A stretch of 7,900 nucleotides of DNA. It comes from Caldifarciminota bacterium (GTDB lineage: Bacteria; Hydrothermota; Tepidihabitantia; Tepidihabitantales; Tepidihabitantaceae). A program made the translations under genes and the position numbers. The notes beneath the pieces are model-generated. The model had not been told where the DNA came from. It saw only the letters and a list, made by a program, of their open reading frames with translations, and did no database searches. The DNA is taken from positions 1 to 7,900 of the forward strand of contig DSBX01000022.1 of NCBI GenBank assembly GCA_011049385.1, read 5' to 3'. Shown piece after piece: positions 1 to 5,387 of the stretch (the first letter of the stretch is position 1; the number at the start of each line of letters is the position of its first letter).

Positions 1-257
1 CCTTAAGGTATTATTACCTCGTGGGAATCCGACCTGCGCCGACCGGTTTCGTCTTCGGACCCGGTCAGGTCGCAGTAGTGCGAGTCAGGCGAAAGGGTTG
101 GTCTGAGCCTGCGGGTGTTGCTCCTTGATTTCCTTGCGGACGAGATGAAGTTGTGGAGATGGCACTCGGTCCGAAGCCCGCTTCCCCTCGGTCCGTCCGG
201 CTTTGCGAGCGGCACCTGTCTGCCGCGGGGGTGGTTCTGGCTCCGGGAGCGAATGCC
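1..257. other. Non-coding leader region upstream of sucC, no gene seen
   Basis: I see no credible gene here. Open frames exist, but their third codon positions are only about half G/C, against a strong G/C bias in the real genes, and none encodes a recognisable protein. Visible structure is weak. There is a 5-bp stem with a TTAT loop at 6-19. An imperfect hairpin at 31-71 pairs 31-35 with 67-71 and 41-46 with 61-66 around a 14-base loop. The 9-base word CTCGGTCCG is repeated at 165-173 and 187-195, 22 bases apart. The hairpin has no T-tract, so it is not a convincing terminator. The stretch may hold the end of an upstream transcript or regulatory DNA for sucCD. Confidence 0.5.
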
Positions 258-285
258 TTGACTACCAATGGCAGGGCGGTAGATT
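258..285 (+). promoter_or_regulatory. Probable sigma70-type promoter of sucCD
   Basis: TTGACT at 258-263 and TAGATT at 280-285 are separated by exactly 16 bases. The -10 box matches the consensus at four of six positions. Transcription would begin near 292-294, at or 2 bases before the sucC ATG at 294, so the mRNA would be leaderless or nearly so. No good Shine-Dalgarno sequence precedes the ATG (only AGG three bases away), which fits. The same geometry is seen at the two other transcription-unit starts in this window. The start site is inferred, not shown. Confidence 0.5.
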
Positions 286-293
286 TCAGGCCT

Positions 294-1436
294 ATGAAAG
301 TCCACGAATACCAGGCGAAAGAGATATTCGAGCAGGCCGGCATCCCGGTGCCGCGCGAGGTGGTCTGCGCGACGCCGGCCGAGTGCGCCGCGGCGGCGCG
401 GGCGATAGGACTGCCGGTGGTCATCAAGGCCCAGGTGCTGGTCGGGGGCCGGGGCAAGGCCGGCGGCGTCAAGCGGGTCGAGAAGCAGGAGCAGGTCGAG
501 GCGGCGGCCGGGCAGATCCTGGGTATGGACATCAAGGGTCTGCGGGTCGAGAAGGTGCTGGTCGCCGAGTGCGCCGACATCGCGAAGGAGTACTACGTCG
601 GCATCATCGTGGACCGGGTCGGCCGCAAGCCGGTGTTGATGGCTTCGGCGGCGGGCGGGGTGGAGATCGAGCAGGTCGCCCGCGAGACCCCGGAGAAGAT
701 CGTCAAGGTCGAGATTGACCCGGCGGCGGGCCTGCTCGGGTTCCAGGGCCGGAACGTCGGGATGGCGCTGTTCGACGGCGACGCGAAGCTGGCCCGTTCT
801 TTCGCCGGCATCGCGGCCAGGCTGTACCGGGTCTTTGCGAGCCGGGACTGCTCGCTGATCGAGATAAACCCGCTCGTCCGGCTAGGCGATGGGTCACTGC
901 TGGCGCTGGACGCGAAGGTGAACTTCGACGACAACGCGCTTTTCCGGCATCCCGACAACGAGGCGATGCGGGACCGGGCGGCCGAGGAGCCGAAGGAGGT
1001 CGAGGCGAAGGAGGCCGGGCTGTCCTACATCAAGCTCGAGGGTAACGTCGGCTGTGTCGTCAACGGCGCCGGGCTGGCGATGGCGACGATGGACCTGATC
1101 AAGCGCTACGGCGGCGAGCCGGCGAACTTCCTCGACGTCGGCGGCTCGTCTTCACCGGATAAAATGGTGACCGCGATGCGGATAATCCTGTCCGACCCGA
1201 ACGTGAAGGCGATACTGGTCAACATCTTCGGCGGTATCACCCGCTGTGACGATATCGCGACCGGTCTCCTGGCGGCGAAGAAGCAGGCCGACATCCGGGT
1301 GCCGGTGGTGGCCCGGCTGACCGGGACGAACGCCGAGCCGGCCCGGGCCCTGCTCGAGGGCACCGATGTGACGCCGGCGGCGACGATGGCCGAGGCGGTG
1401 AAGAAGGCGGTCGAACTGGCCGGAGGTGGCAAGTGA
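294..1436 (+). CDS. sucC: Succinate-CoA ligase (ADP/GDP-forming), beta subunit
   Basis: The 380-residue product is the nucleotide-binding subunit of succinyl-CoA synthetase, which interconverts succinyl-CoA + NDP + Pi and succinate + NTP + CoA in the cytoplasmic TCA cycle. The N-terminus MKVHEYQAKEIF is the family's classic start. An ATP-grasp domain follows with GGRGKAGG at residues 51-58 (nucleotide phosphate loop) and EINPL at 190-194 and LDAKV at 205-209 (metal and nucleotide site). The C-terminal ligase/CoA domain carries NGAGLAM (257-263), DVGG (281-284) and IFGGITRCD (311-319). Length is near the usual ~385-390. The ATG at 294 is chosen because homology begins there; the in-frame extension back to 153 is unlike the family. 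SSSPDK after DVGG replaces the more usual glycine/alanine-rich stretch, a minor variation. ATP versus GTP preference cannot be told. The gene overlaps sucD by 4 bases. Confidence 0.96.
   Translation: MKVHEYQAKEIFEQAGIPVPREVVCATPAECAAAARAIGLPVVIKAQVLVGGRGKAGGVKRVEKQEQVEAAAGQILGMDIKGLRVEKVLVAECADIAKEYYVGIIVDRVGRKPVLMASAAGGVEIEQVARETPEKIVKVEIDPAAGLLGFQGRNVGMALFDGDAKLARSFAGIAARLYRVFASRDCSLIEINPLVRLGDGSLLALDAKVNFDDNALFRHPDNEAMRDRAAEEPKEVEAKEAGLSYIKLEGNVGCVVNGAGLAMATMDLIKRYGGEPANFLDVGGSSSPDKMVTAMRIILSDPNVKAILVNIFGGITRCDDIATGLLAAKKQADIRVPVVARLTGTNAEPARALLEGTDVTPAATMAEAVKKAVELAGGGK
1422..1426 (+). promoter_or_regulatory. Shine-Dalgarno site of sucD
   Basis: GGAGG lies inside the 3' end of sucC, 6 bases before the GTG start of sucD. 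It fixes that start and shows that this organism uses canonical ribosome binding sites for internal operon genes, in contrast with the leader-poor first genes. Confidence 0.8.
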
Positions 1437-2293
1437 GCATCCTGATTGACGAGAAGACCCGGGTGCTGGTGCAGGGAATCACCGGCCGGGACGGCGCGTT
1501 CCACGCGCAGGCGATGAAGAGCTACGGAACGCAGGTGGTCGGTGGGGTGACGCCGGGCAAGGGCGGCCAGTCGGTCGAGGGCATCCCGGTCTTCGATTCG
1601 GTCGCGGAGGCGGCCCGGGCGACCGGGGCCGACGCTTCGATCATCTTCGTGCCGGCCGCGTTCGCGACCGACGCGATGTACGAGGCGGCCGACGGCGGGC
1701 TCAAGCTGGTCGTCTGCGTGGCCGAGGGCGTGCCGACGCTGGACATGGTGCGGGTGCTGGAGTACTGCCGCGGCCGCGGGACGCGCGTACTCGGCCCGAA
1801 CTGCCCGGGCGCGATTTCGCCCGGCAAGGCCAAGGTCGGGATAATGCCCGCCGCGAGCTTCGCCCGCGGCTGTGTCGGCGTCGTTTCCCGTTCCGGGACC
1901 CTGACCTACGAGATTGCCGCCAACACCGGCGACTTCGGCCAGTCCACGGTCATCGGCATCGGCGGCGACCCGGTCATCGGCACCAGCTTCCTGGATTGCC
2001 TGGAGTTGTTCAACGCCGACCCCGAAACGCGGGCGATCGTGTTGGTCGGCGAGATCGGCGGCACCGACGAGGAGCGGGCGGCGGACTGGGTGAAGCGTAA
2101 CTGCCGCAAGCCGGTGTTCGGGTTCATCGCCGGCCAGACCGCGCCGCCGGGCAAGCGGATGGGTCACGCCGGGGCAATCATCTCGGGCGGCACCGGTACC
2201 GCGCCGGAGAAGATCGCCGCTTTCGAGGCCGCGGGCATCGAAGTCATCTACGAGCCGCAGGAACTGCCGGGCAGGTTGGCGGCGAAGCTCTAG
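1433..2293 (+). CDS. sucD: Succinate-CoA ligase, alpha subunit
   Basis: The 286-residue product is the CoA-binding, phosphohistidine-bearing subunit partnering SucC. A CoA-binding Rossmann domain comes first, with GITGRDGAFH (15-24) and VTPGKGG (39-45). GPNCPG (121-126), SRSGTLTYE (152-160) and GIGGDPVIGT (175-184) follow. The active-site histidine that is transiently phosphorylated is H245 in GHAGAI (244-249). Length matches the family (~288-290). The start is a GTG in the GTGA overlap with the sucC stop, with a good GGAGG upstream, so SucC and SucD are probably translationally coupled and made in equal amounts. No defect is visible. It is the last gene of its unit and is followed by a strong palindromic hairpin. 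Confidence 0.97.
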   Translation: MSILIDEKTRVLVQGITGRDGAFHAQAMKSYGTQVVGGVTPGKGGQSVEGIPVFDSVAEAARATGADASIIFVPAAFATDAMYEAADGGLKLVVCVAEGVPTLDMVRVLEYCRGRGTRVLGPNCPGAISPGKAKVGIMPAASFARGCVGVVSRSGTLTYEIAANTGDFGQSTVIGIGGDPVIGTSFLDCLELFNADPETRAIVLVGEIGGTDEERAADWVKRNCRKPVFGFIAGQTAPPGKRMGHAGAIISGGTGTAPEKIAAFEAAGIEVIYEPQELPGRLAAKL

Positions 2294-2302
2294 CAGCGGT
2301 CG

Positions 2303-2348
2303 GAAGAAACCGTTTGAGCGTCCCGTACGGGACGCTCAACGCTTCTTC
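2303..2348. terminator. Bidirectional terminator-like palindromic hairpin between convergent operons
   Basis: The core at 2314-2339 is a perfect 26-base palindrome (half site TTGAGCGTCCCGT, centre GTAC). As RNA it folds into a long G/C-rich stem with a GTAC loop. An outer stem, GAAGAA (2303-2308) with TTCTTC (2343-2348), extends it after a small internal loop. Transcripts from either side leave the core into pyrimidine-rich sequence: CTTCTTC on the plus strand and GTTTCTTCC on the minus strand. No long T-run follows, so this is not a textbook Rho-independent terminator. Its position in the 105-base spacer between the sucD and korC stops supports a two-way termination role. A protein-binding palindrome is the alternative. 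Confidence 0.7.
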
Positions 2349-2398
2349 GGTCGAGCGGCAGTCTCCGGAGCTGAGATGTGAAGCGGGCGAACCGGGCG

Positions 2399-2947
2399 CT
2401 AGGAACCGTCGGCCGACTGCTGTTTCCCGATTCCCCAGCCTTTGCGCATCGCTTCGATGTTCTTGGGTATCGAGCGGTCGGGGACACTGCCGGGCAGGGC
2501 CTTCTCAAGGGCTTCGAGCGGGACGATACCGGTGACCGCGGCCAAGAAGCCGAGCATGACCATGTTGGCGAACATCCGGTTACCCATCGTCTCGGCAATA
2601 CGCGTCGCCGGGACCGCAAGCTGGCGCACCGCGCCGTGGGGCGGATGGGGCTGAACGAGGTCTTCGTCTATCAGCAGCCAGCCGCCGTCCTTGAGCTCGG
2701 GCTCGAACTTGACGTAGGCTTCCTGCGACATCGCGACGAGGATGTCCGGTACGGTGACGTAGGGGTAGAGAATCCTCTCGGCCGAAACGACGAGCTGGGC
2801 CGAGCAGGCGCCGCCGCGGGCCTCCGGGCCGAAGCTCTGGGTCAGCGTGGCCTGCTTGCCGTCGTGGAGCGAGGCGGCCTTGCCGGTGATTGAGCCCATC
2901 CGGATGATACCCTGGCCGCCGAAGCCGGAGAACTTAACTTCTACCAT
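2399..2947 (-). CDS. korC: 2-oxoglutarate:ferredoxin oxidoreductase, gamma subunit
   Basis: The 182-residue product is the gamma (domain III) subunit of a 2-oxoacid:ferredoxin oxidoreductase, which helps bind CoA. It opens with the family signature KFSGFGGQGI (5-14). SFGPEARGG (38-46) and SQEAY (74-78) follow, and length is normal (~180-190). The ATG at 2947 is chosen because the conserved fold starts there. It lies inside the 3' end of korB, giving a 14-base overlap, with a weak AGG six bases upstream, so translational coupling is likely. The open frame runs further upstream, but that extension is the antisense-like shadow of korB with no family similarity. It is the last gene of the kor operon and faces sucD across the palindromic hairpin. 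Confidence 0.94.
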   Translation of the reverse strand: MVEVKFSGFGGQGIIRMGSITGKAASLHDGKQATLTQSFGPEARGGACSAQLVVSAERILYPYVTVPDILVAMSQEAYVKFEPELKDGGWLLIDEDLVQPHPPHGAVRQLAVPATRIAETMGNRMFANMVMLGFLAAVTGIVPLEALEKALPGSVPDRSIPKNIEAMRKGWGIGKQQSADGS

Positions 2948-3851
2948 CGCTTGCCTGCATCGGGCCTTCGTAGCAGACGAATTCCTTCCCGACCGACCGG
3001 CCGAGCGCCGCGTCCATTGTGTCGAGGTAGGTCGGCTTGCAGCGCTGGACGAAGCGGCCGACGATAATCCTGCCCTTGAAGCTGATGTCCACGTCCCGCG
3101 TGTCCGCGCCGTGGCGGACCTCGGCGCTGTCGTGGTAGTACTTGAGCAGGTCAAGGCCGGTGCCGAGCCGGTTGCGCCGGGCGTAAACGGTCGGGCAGGG
3201 CGAGATGACTTCGACGAAGCTGAAGCCTCGGTGGTTCAGGGCTTCGACTAAAGTCTCGATCATCTCGCGGACGTGGAGCGAGGTCCAGCGGGCGACGTAG
3301 GTTGCGCCGCAGGAGTCAACGAGGAACGGAATGTTGAACGGGTGTTCGTAACTGCCGTAGGGCGCGGTCGTCAGCTTCGCGCCCTCCGGGGTGGTCGGTC
3401 CGAACTGGCCACCGGTCATCGCGTAGTTGAAGTTGTTCACGCAGATGACGGTCATGTCCATATTGCGGCGGGCGGCGTGGATGAGGTGGTTGCCGCCGAT
3501 GGCGACGAGGTCGCCGTCGCCGGAGAAGACGGTGACCTTGAGCCTGGGGTTGGCGAGCTTGAGCCCGGTCGCAAAGGGCAAAGCGCGGCCGTGAGTGGTG
3601 TGGAACGAGTCAATCTTCACGTAACCGGCCGCGCGGCCGGTGCAACCGATGCCGGAGACGATGGTGTGATCCGCGCGCGGCACGCTGCTGCGCTGAATGG
3701 CGGTGATGTAGCAGTTGAGGACGGTGCCGAGGCCGCAGGTCGAGCACCAGATGTGCGGGATGCGGTCCATCCGCAGGAACGGCTCGTGCGGGTGGCGTTC
3801 TTCCTCGACCACGGGCCCGCCCGGGGCGGGGGTTGTCAGTAACTCGCTCAT
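2934..3851 (-). CDS. korB: 2-oxoglutarate:ferredoxin oxidoreductase, beta subunit (TPP- and Fe-S-binding)
   Basis: The 305-residue beta subunit binds thiamine pyrophosphate and the proximal [4Fe-4S] cluster, carrying out decarboxylation and the first electron transfer. The TPP/Mg motif is seen as GDGD (111-114) followed by NNFNYAMTGGQ (139-149). Candidate cluster ligands are C36 and C39 in WCSTCG, C70 in GIGC and C219 in SPCP, matching the four-cysteine pattern known for the family. WCSTCG differs slightly from the more usual WCPGCG, but the ligand spacing is kept. HGRALPFATGLKLA (87-100) is also typical. The start ATG at 3851 overlaps the korA stop (ATGA). A strong GGAGG lies 7 bases upstream. 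The 2-oxoglutarate assignment rests on KorAB-like sequence, the four-gene layout and the neighbouring sucCD; another 2-oxoacid is possible. Confidence 0.94.
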   Translation of the reverse strand: MSELLTTPAPGGPVVEEERHPHEPFLRMDRIPHIWCSTCGLGTVLNCYITAIQRSSVPRADHTIVSGIGCTGRAAGYVKIDSFHTTHGRALPFATGLKLANPRLKVTVFSGDGDLVAIGGNHLIHAARRNMDMTVICVNNFNYAMTGGQFGPTTPEGAKLTTAPYGSYEHPFNIPFLVDSCGATYVARWTSLHVREMIETLVEALNHRGFSFVEVISPCPTVYARRNRLGTGLDLLKYYHDSAEVRHGADTRDVDISFKGRIIVGRFVQRCKPTYLDTMDAALGRSVGKEFVCYEGPMQASDGRS

Positions 3852-5020
3852 TTTGCTCCCTCCCGGATGGCGGCGAGGACATCGTTCGGGTCGTGGACCC
3901 AGCCGCCGCAGTGCGGAATCAGCAGGGTCCGGCAGTTGCCGGCCGCGGCCCGTTGGAGCTCGCGATACATCTGGCCGAGGTTGATCTCCGGCATCACCAG
4001 TGCCTTGACCTTCCTCGACAGTTCGGCGATGCGGGCTTCCGGGAAGGGCCAGACCGTGACCAGCCGGACCGAACCGACCTTGATGCCCTCGGCCCGGGCC
4101 AGCGCGATGGCGCGGGTGGCGACCCGGTAGCTGATGCCGTAGCTGACGACCACGACGTCGGCGCCGTCAACCGCTTCTTCGTCGGTGATGACGATGTCCC
4201 CGGCGTTGTCGCGGATCTTGTCCACCAGCCGGCTGACGCACACGCTCTGGCAGGCGGCGTTGATGACCGGATAGCCGCGCTCGTCGTGGGTCAGACCGGT
4301 GATGTGAATGCGGTAGTCGTCACCGGCGCGGACCATATCGGGGACCTTGTCCGGGCCGGCCTGGTAGGGTAGGTAGCTTTCCTTCGGGCCCCGGTACCAG
4401 CGGCGTTCGATGACCGGGATGTCCTCCGCGGGCGGGATGACGACCTTCTCGGTCATATGGCCGACACACTCGTCCATCATGAACAGCACCGGCAGGCGGT
4501 AGCGTTCGGAAAGACCGAAGGCGGTGATGGTCAGGTCGAAGCATTCCTGGGGCGAGGAGGGCGAAAGCGCGATGACCTCGTAGTCACCGTGCGAGCCCCA
4601 GCGTGCCTGCATCATATCCTGCTGGCCGGTGAGGGTGGGCAGGCCGGTCGAGGGCCCGCCGCGCTGGACGTTCACGACAACGCAGGGGGTCTCGGTCATG
4701 ATGCCGAGACCGATGTTCTCCATCATCAGCGAGAAGCCGGGCCCGGAGGTGACGGTCATGGCCTTGGCGCCGCCCCAGGCACCGCCGAGGATGGCGGCCA
4801 TCGAGGCGAGTTCGTCTTCCATCTGGATGAACGTACCGCCGACGAGCGGGAAGCGCGAGGCGATGCGTTCGGCGATCTCGGTCGAAGGTGTTATCGGGTA
4901 GCCGGCGAAGAATCGGCAACCGGCGGCGATGGCACCTTCGGCACAGGCCTCGTCGCCGTCGAGGTAGTGGGCGCCGGTCAGGACCGTGGCGTCAGGCTGG
5001 CTTGGCTTCGGCCGGCTCAT
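3848..5020 (-). CDS. korA: 2-oxoglutarate:ferredoxin oxidoreductase, alpha subunit
   Basis: The 390-residue alpha subunit supplies the substrate/TPP pyrimidine-binding domain of the oxidoreductase that converts 2-oxoglutarate + CoA + oxidised ferredoxin to succinyl-CoA + CO2, or the reverse. The first half carries GYPITPSTE (40-48), QMEDE (66-70) with the conserved TPP-activating glutamate region, TSGPGFSLM (91-99) and VNVQRGGPSTGLPT (117-130). The second half is the transketolase C-terminal-like domain (about 285-360), ending in MPEINLGQ (343-350). Length fits KorA proteins without a fused gamma domain. The ATG at 5020 overlaps the end of korD by 29 bases, with GGAG about 10 bases upstream. 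No later ATG precedes the conserved region. It overlaps korB by 4 bases, so the operon is coupled throughout. Confidence 0.95.
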   Translation of the reverse strand: MSRPKPSQPDATVLTGAHYLDGDEACAEGAIAAGCRFFAGYPITPSTEIAERIASRFPLVGGTFIQMEDELASMAAILGGAWGGAKAMTVTSGPGFSLMMENIGLGIMTETPCVVVNVQRGGPSTGLPTLTGQQDMMQARWGSHGDYEVIALSPSSPQECFDLTITAFGLSERYRLPVLFMMDECVGHMTEKVVIPPAEDIPVIERRWYRGPKESYLPYQAGPDKVPDMVRAGDDYRIHITGLTHDERGYPVINAACQSVCVSRLVDKIRDNAGDIVITDEEAVDGADVVVVSYGISYRVATRAIALARAEGIKVGSVRLVTVWPFPEARIAELSRKVKALVMPEINLGQMYRELQRAAAGNCRTLLIPHCGGWVHDPNDVLAAIREGAK

Positions 5021-5288
5021 CTAGGATACACTCCGGGTTCGGGGTGGACCAGATTGCGAATTCCGGGCAGATGGCGCCGCAGAGGCCGCAGTCAACACAG
5101 GCCTCGGGCTTCACGACCACCGGCGGGTGGTAGCCCTTGCGGTTGAAGTGGCGCGAGAACTCGAGTACCTGCTTGGGGCAGTAGTTGATGCAGAAGCCGC
5201 AACCCTTGCAGCGATTGATGATGATGTGGACGATGCCGTGCGGCGACCGGCAGTGATCGGCATCGAGGGGTCTGCGCCAGTATTTCAT
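4992..5288 (-). CDS. korD: Ferredoxin-like delta subunit of 2-oxoglutarate:ferredoxin oxidoreductase, 2x[4Fe-4S]
   Basis: The 98-residue protein has two CxxCxxCxxxCP motifs: C27, C30, C33, C37 and C64, C67, C70, C74. Each is expected to contribute to two [4Fe-4S] clusters, forming the electron exit from KorB to free ferredoxin. As first gene of korDABC it is the delta subunit rather than a stand-alone ferredoxin. The ATG at 5288 is the first after a consensus-like promoter. The predicted mRNA leader is only about 9 bases and contains no Shine-Dalgarno sequence, so translation may start by a leaderless-type route. The 29-base overlap with korA supports coupling. No in-frame alternative ATG precedes the first cysteine motif. 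Confidence 0.93.
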   Translation of the reverse strand: MKYWRRPLDADHCRSPHGIVHIIINRCKGCGFCINYCPKQVLEFSRHFNRKGYHPPVVVKPEACVDCGLCGAICPEFAIWSTPNPECILDEPAEAKPA

Positions 5289-5303
5289 CAGTGAAGGACA
5301 AGG

Positions 5304-5331
5304 ATTATAGGGTCGGCCACATCGCGGTCAA
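5304..5331 (-). promoter_or_regulatory. Strong sigma70-type promoter of korDABC
   Basis: On the minus strand, TTGACC (5331-5326) and a perfect TATAAT (5309-5304) are separated by 16 bases. Transcription is predicted near 5297, giving a leader of about 9 bases before the korD ATG at 5288. The bases between (CCTTGTCCTTCACTG) hold no purine-rich ribosome binding site. The near-consensus boxes stand out in G/C-rich DNA. Confidence 0.8.
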
Positions 5332-5360
5332 CCCTTCGTTGCGGTGGGCAGGGCTTGACC
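5326..5360. repeat. Inverted repeat containing both divergent -35 boxes
   Basis: GGTCAACCCT (5326-5335) is matched by AGGGCTTGACC (5350-5360), its reverse complement apart from one extra base, with 14 bases between the arms. The outer six bases of each arm are the -35 boxes of the kor and GlmU-like promoters. The inner CCCT/AGGG are not required for a -35 box. The dyad could be an operator controlling both units, or a by-product of two back-to-back promoters. Confidence 0.4.
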
Positions 5361-5382
5361 CGGTTGAGCCGGGCGTTATCCT
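5355..5382 (+). promoter_or_regulatory. Probable sigma70-type promoter of the GlmU-like/ROK kinase unit
   Basis: TTGACC (5355-5360) and TATCCT (5377-5382) are separated by 16 bases, the same -35 sequence and spacing as the kor promoter firing the other way. Transcription would begin at about 5388-5389, that is, on the GTG start codon at 5388, giving a leaderless mRNA. No Shine-Dalgarno sequence lies before that GTG. A small CCCGG/CCGGG hairpin sits in the spacer (5359-5373). The -10 box is weaker than that of kor. Confidence 0.55.
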
Positions 5383-5387
5383 TGGGC

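Noticed and set aside
31..71. Hairpin at the left edge as terminator of an upstream gene or a riboswitch
   Set aside because: The stem is interrupted by a 5-base bulge, the loop is large, no T-tract follows, and no conserved riboswitch core is recognisable.
153..293. In-frame 47-residue N-terminal extension of sucC from an upstream ATG
   Set aside because: The extension does not resemble SucC, whose conserved start MKVHEYQAKE lies at 294, and it would span the proposed promoter.
3..305. Minus-strand open frame of 100 codons at the left edge
   Set aside because: Low-complexity, Arg/Ser-rich translation with no recognisable fold; it overlaps the sucC promoter and start and looks like chance in G/C-rich DNA.
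1106..2167. 353-codon minus-strand open frame antisense to sucC/sucD
   Set aside because: It is a shadow of two clearly conserved genes; the His/Arg/Pro-rich translation is typical of antisense frames in G/C-rich DNA.
2948..3154. N-terminal extension of korC by 69 residues
   Set aside because: Ser/Thr/Arg-rich, overlaps korB in another frame and precedes the family's normal start at the GFGGQG domain.
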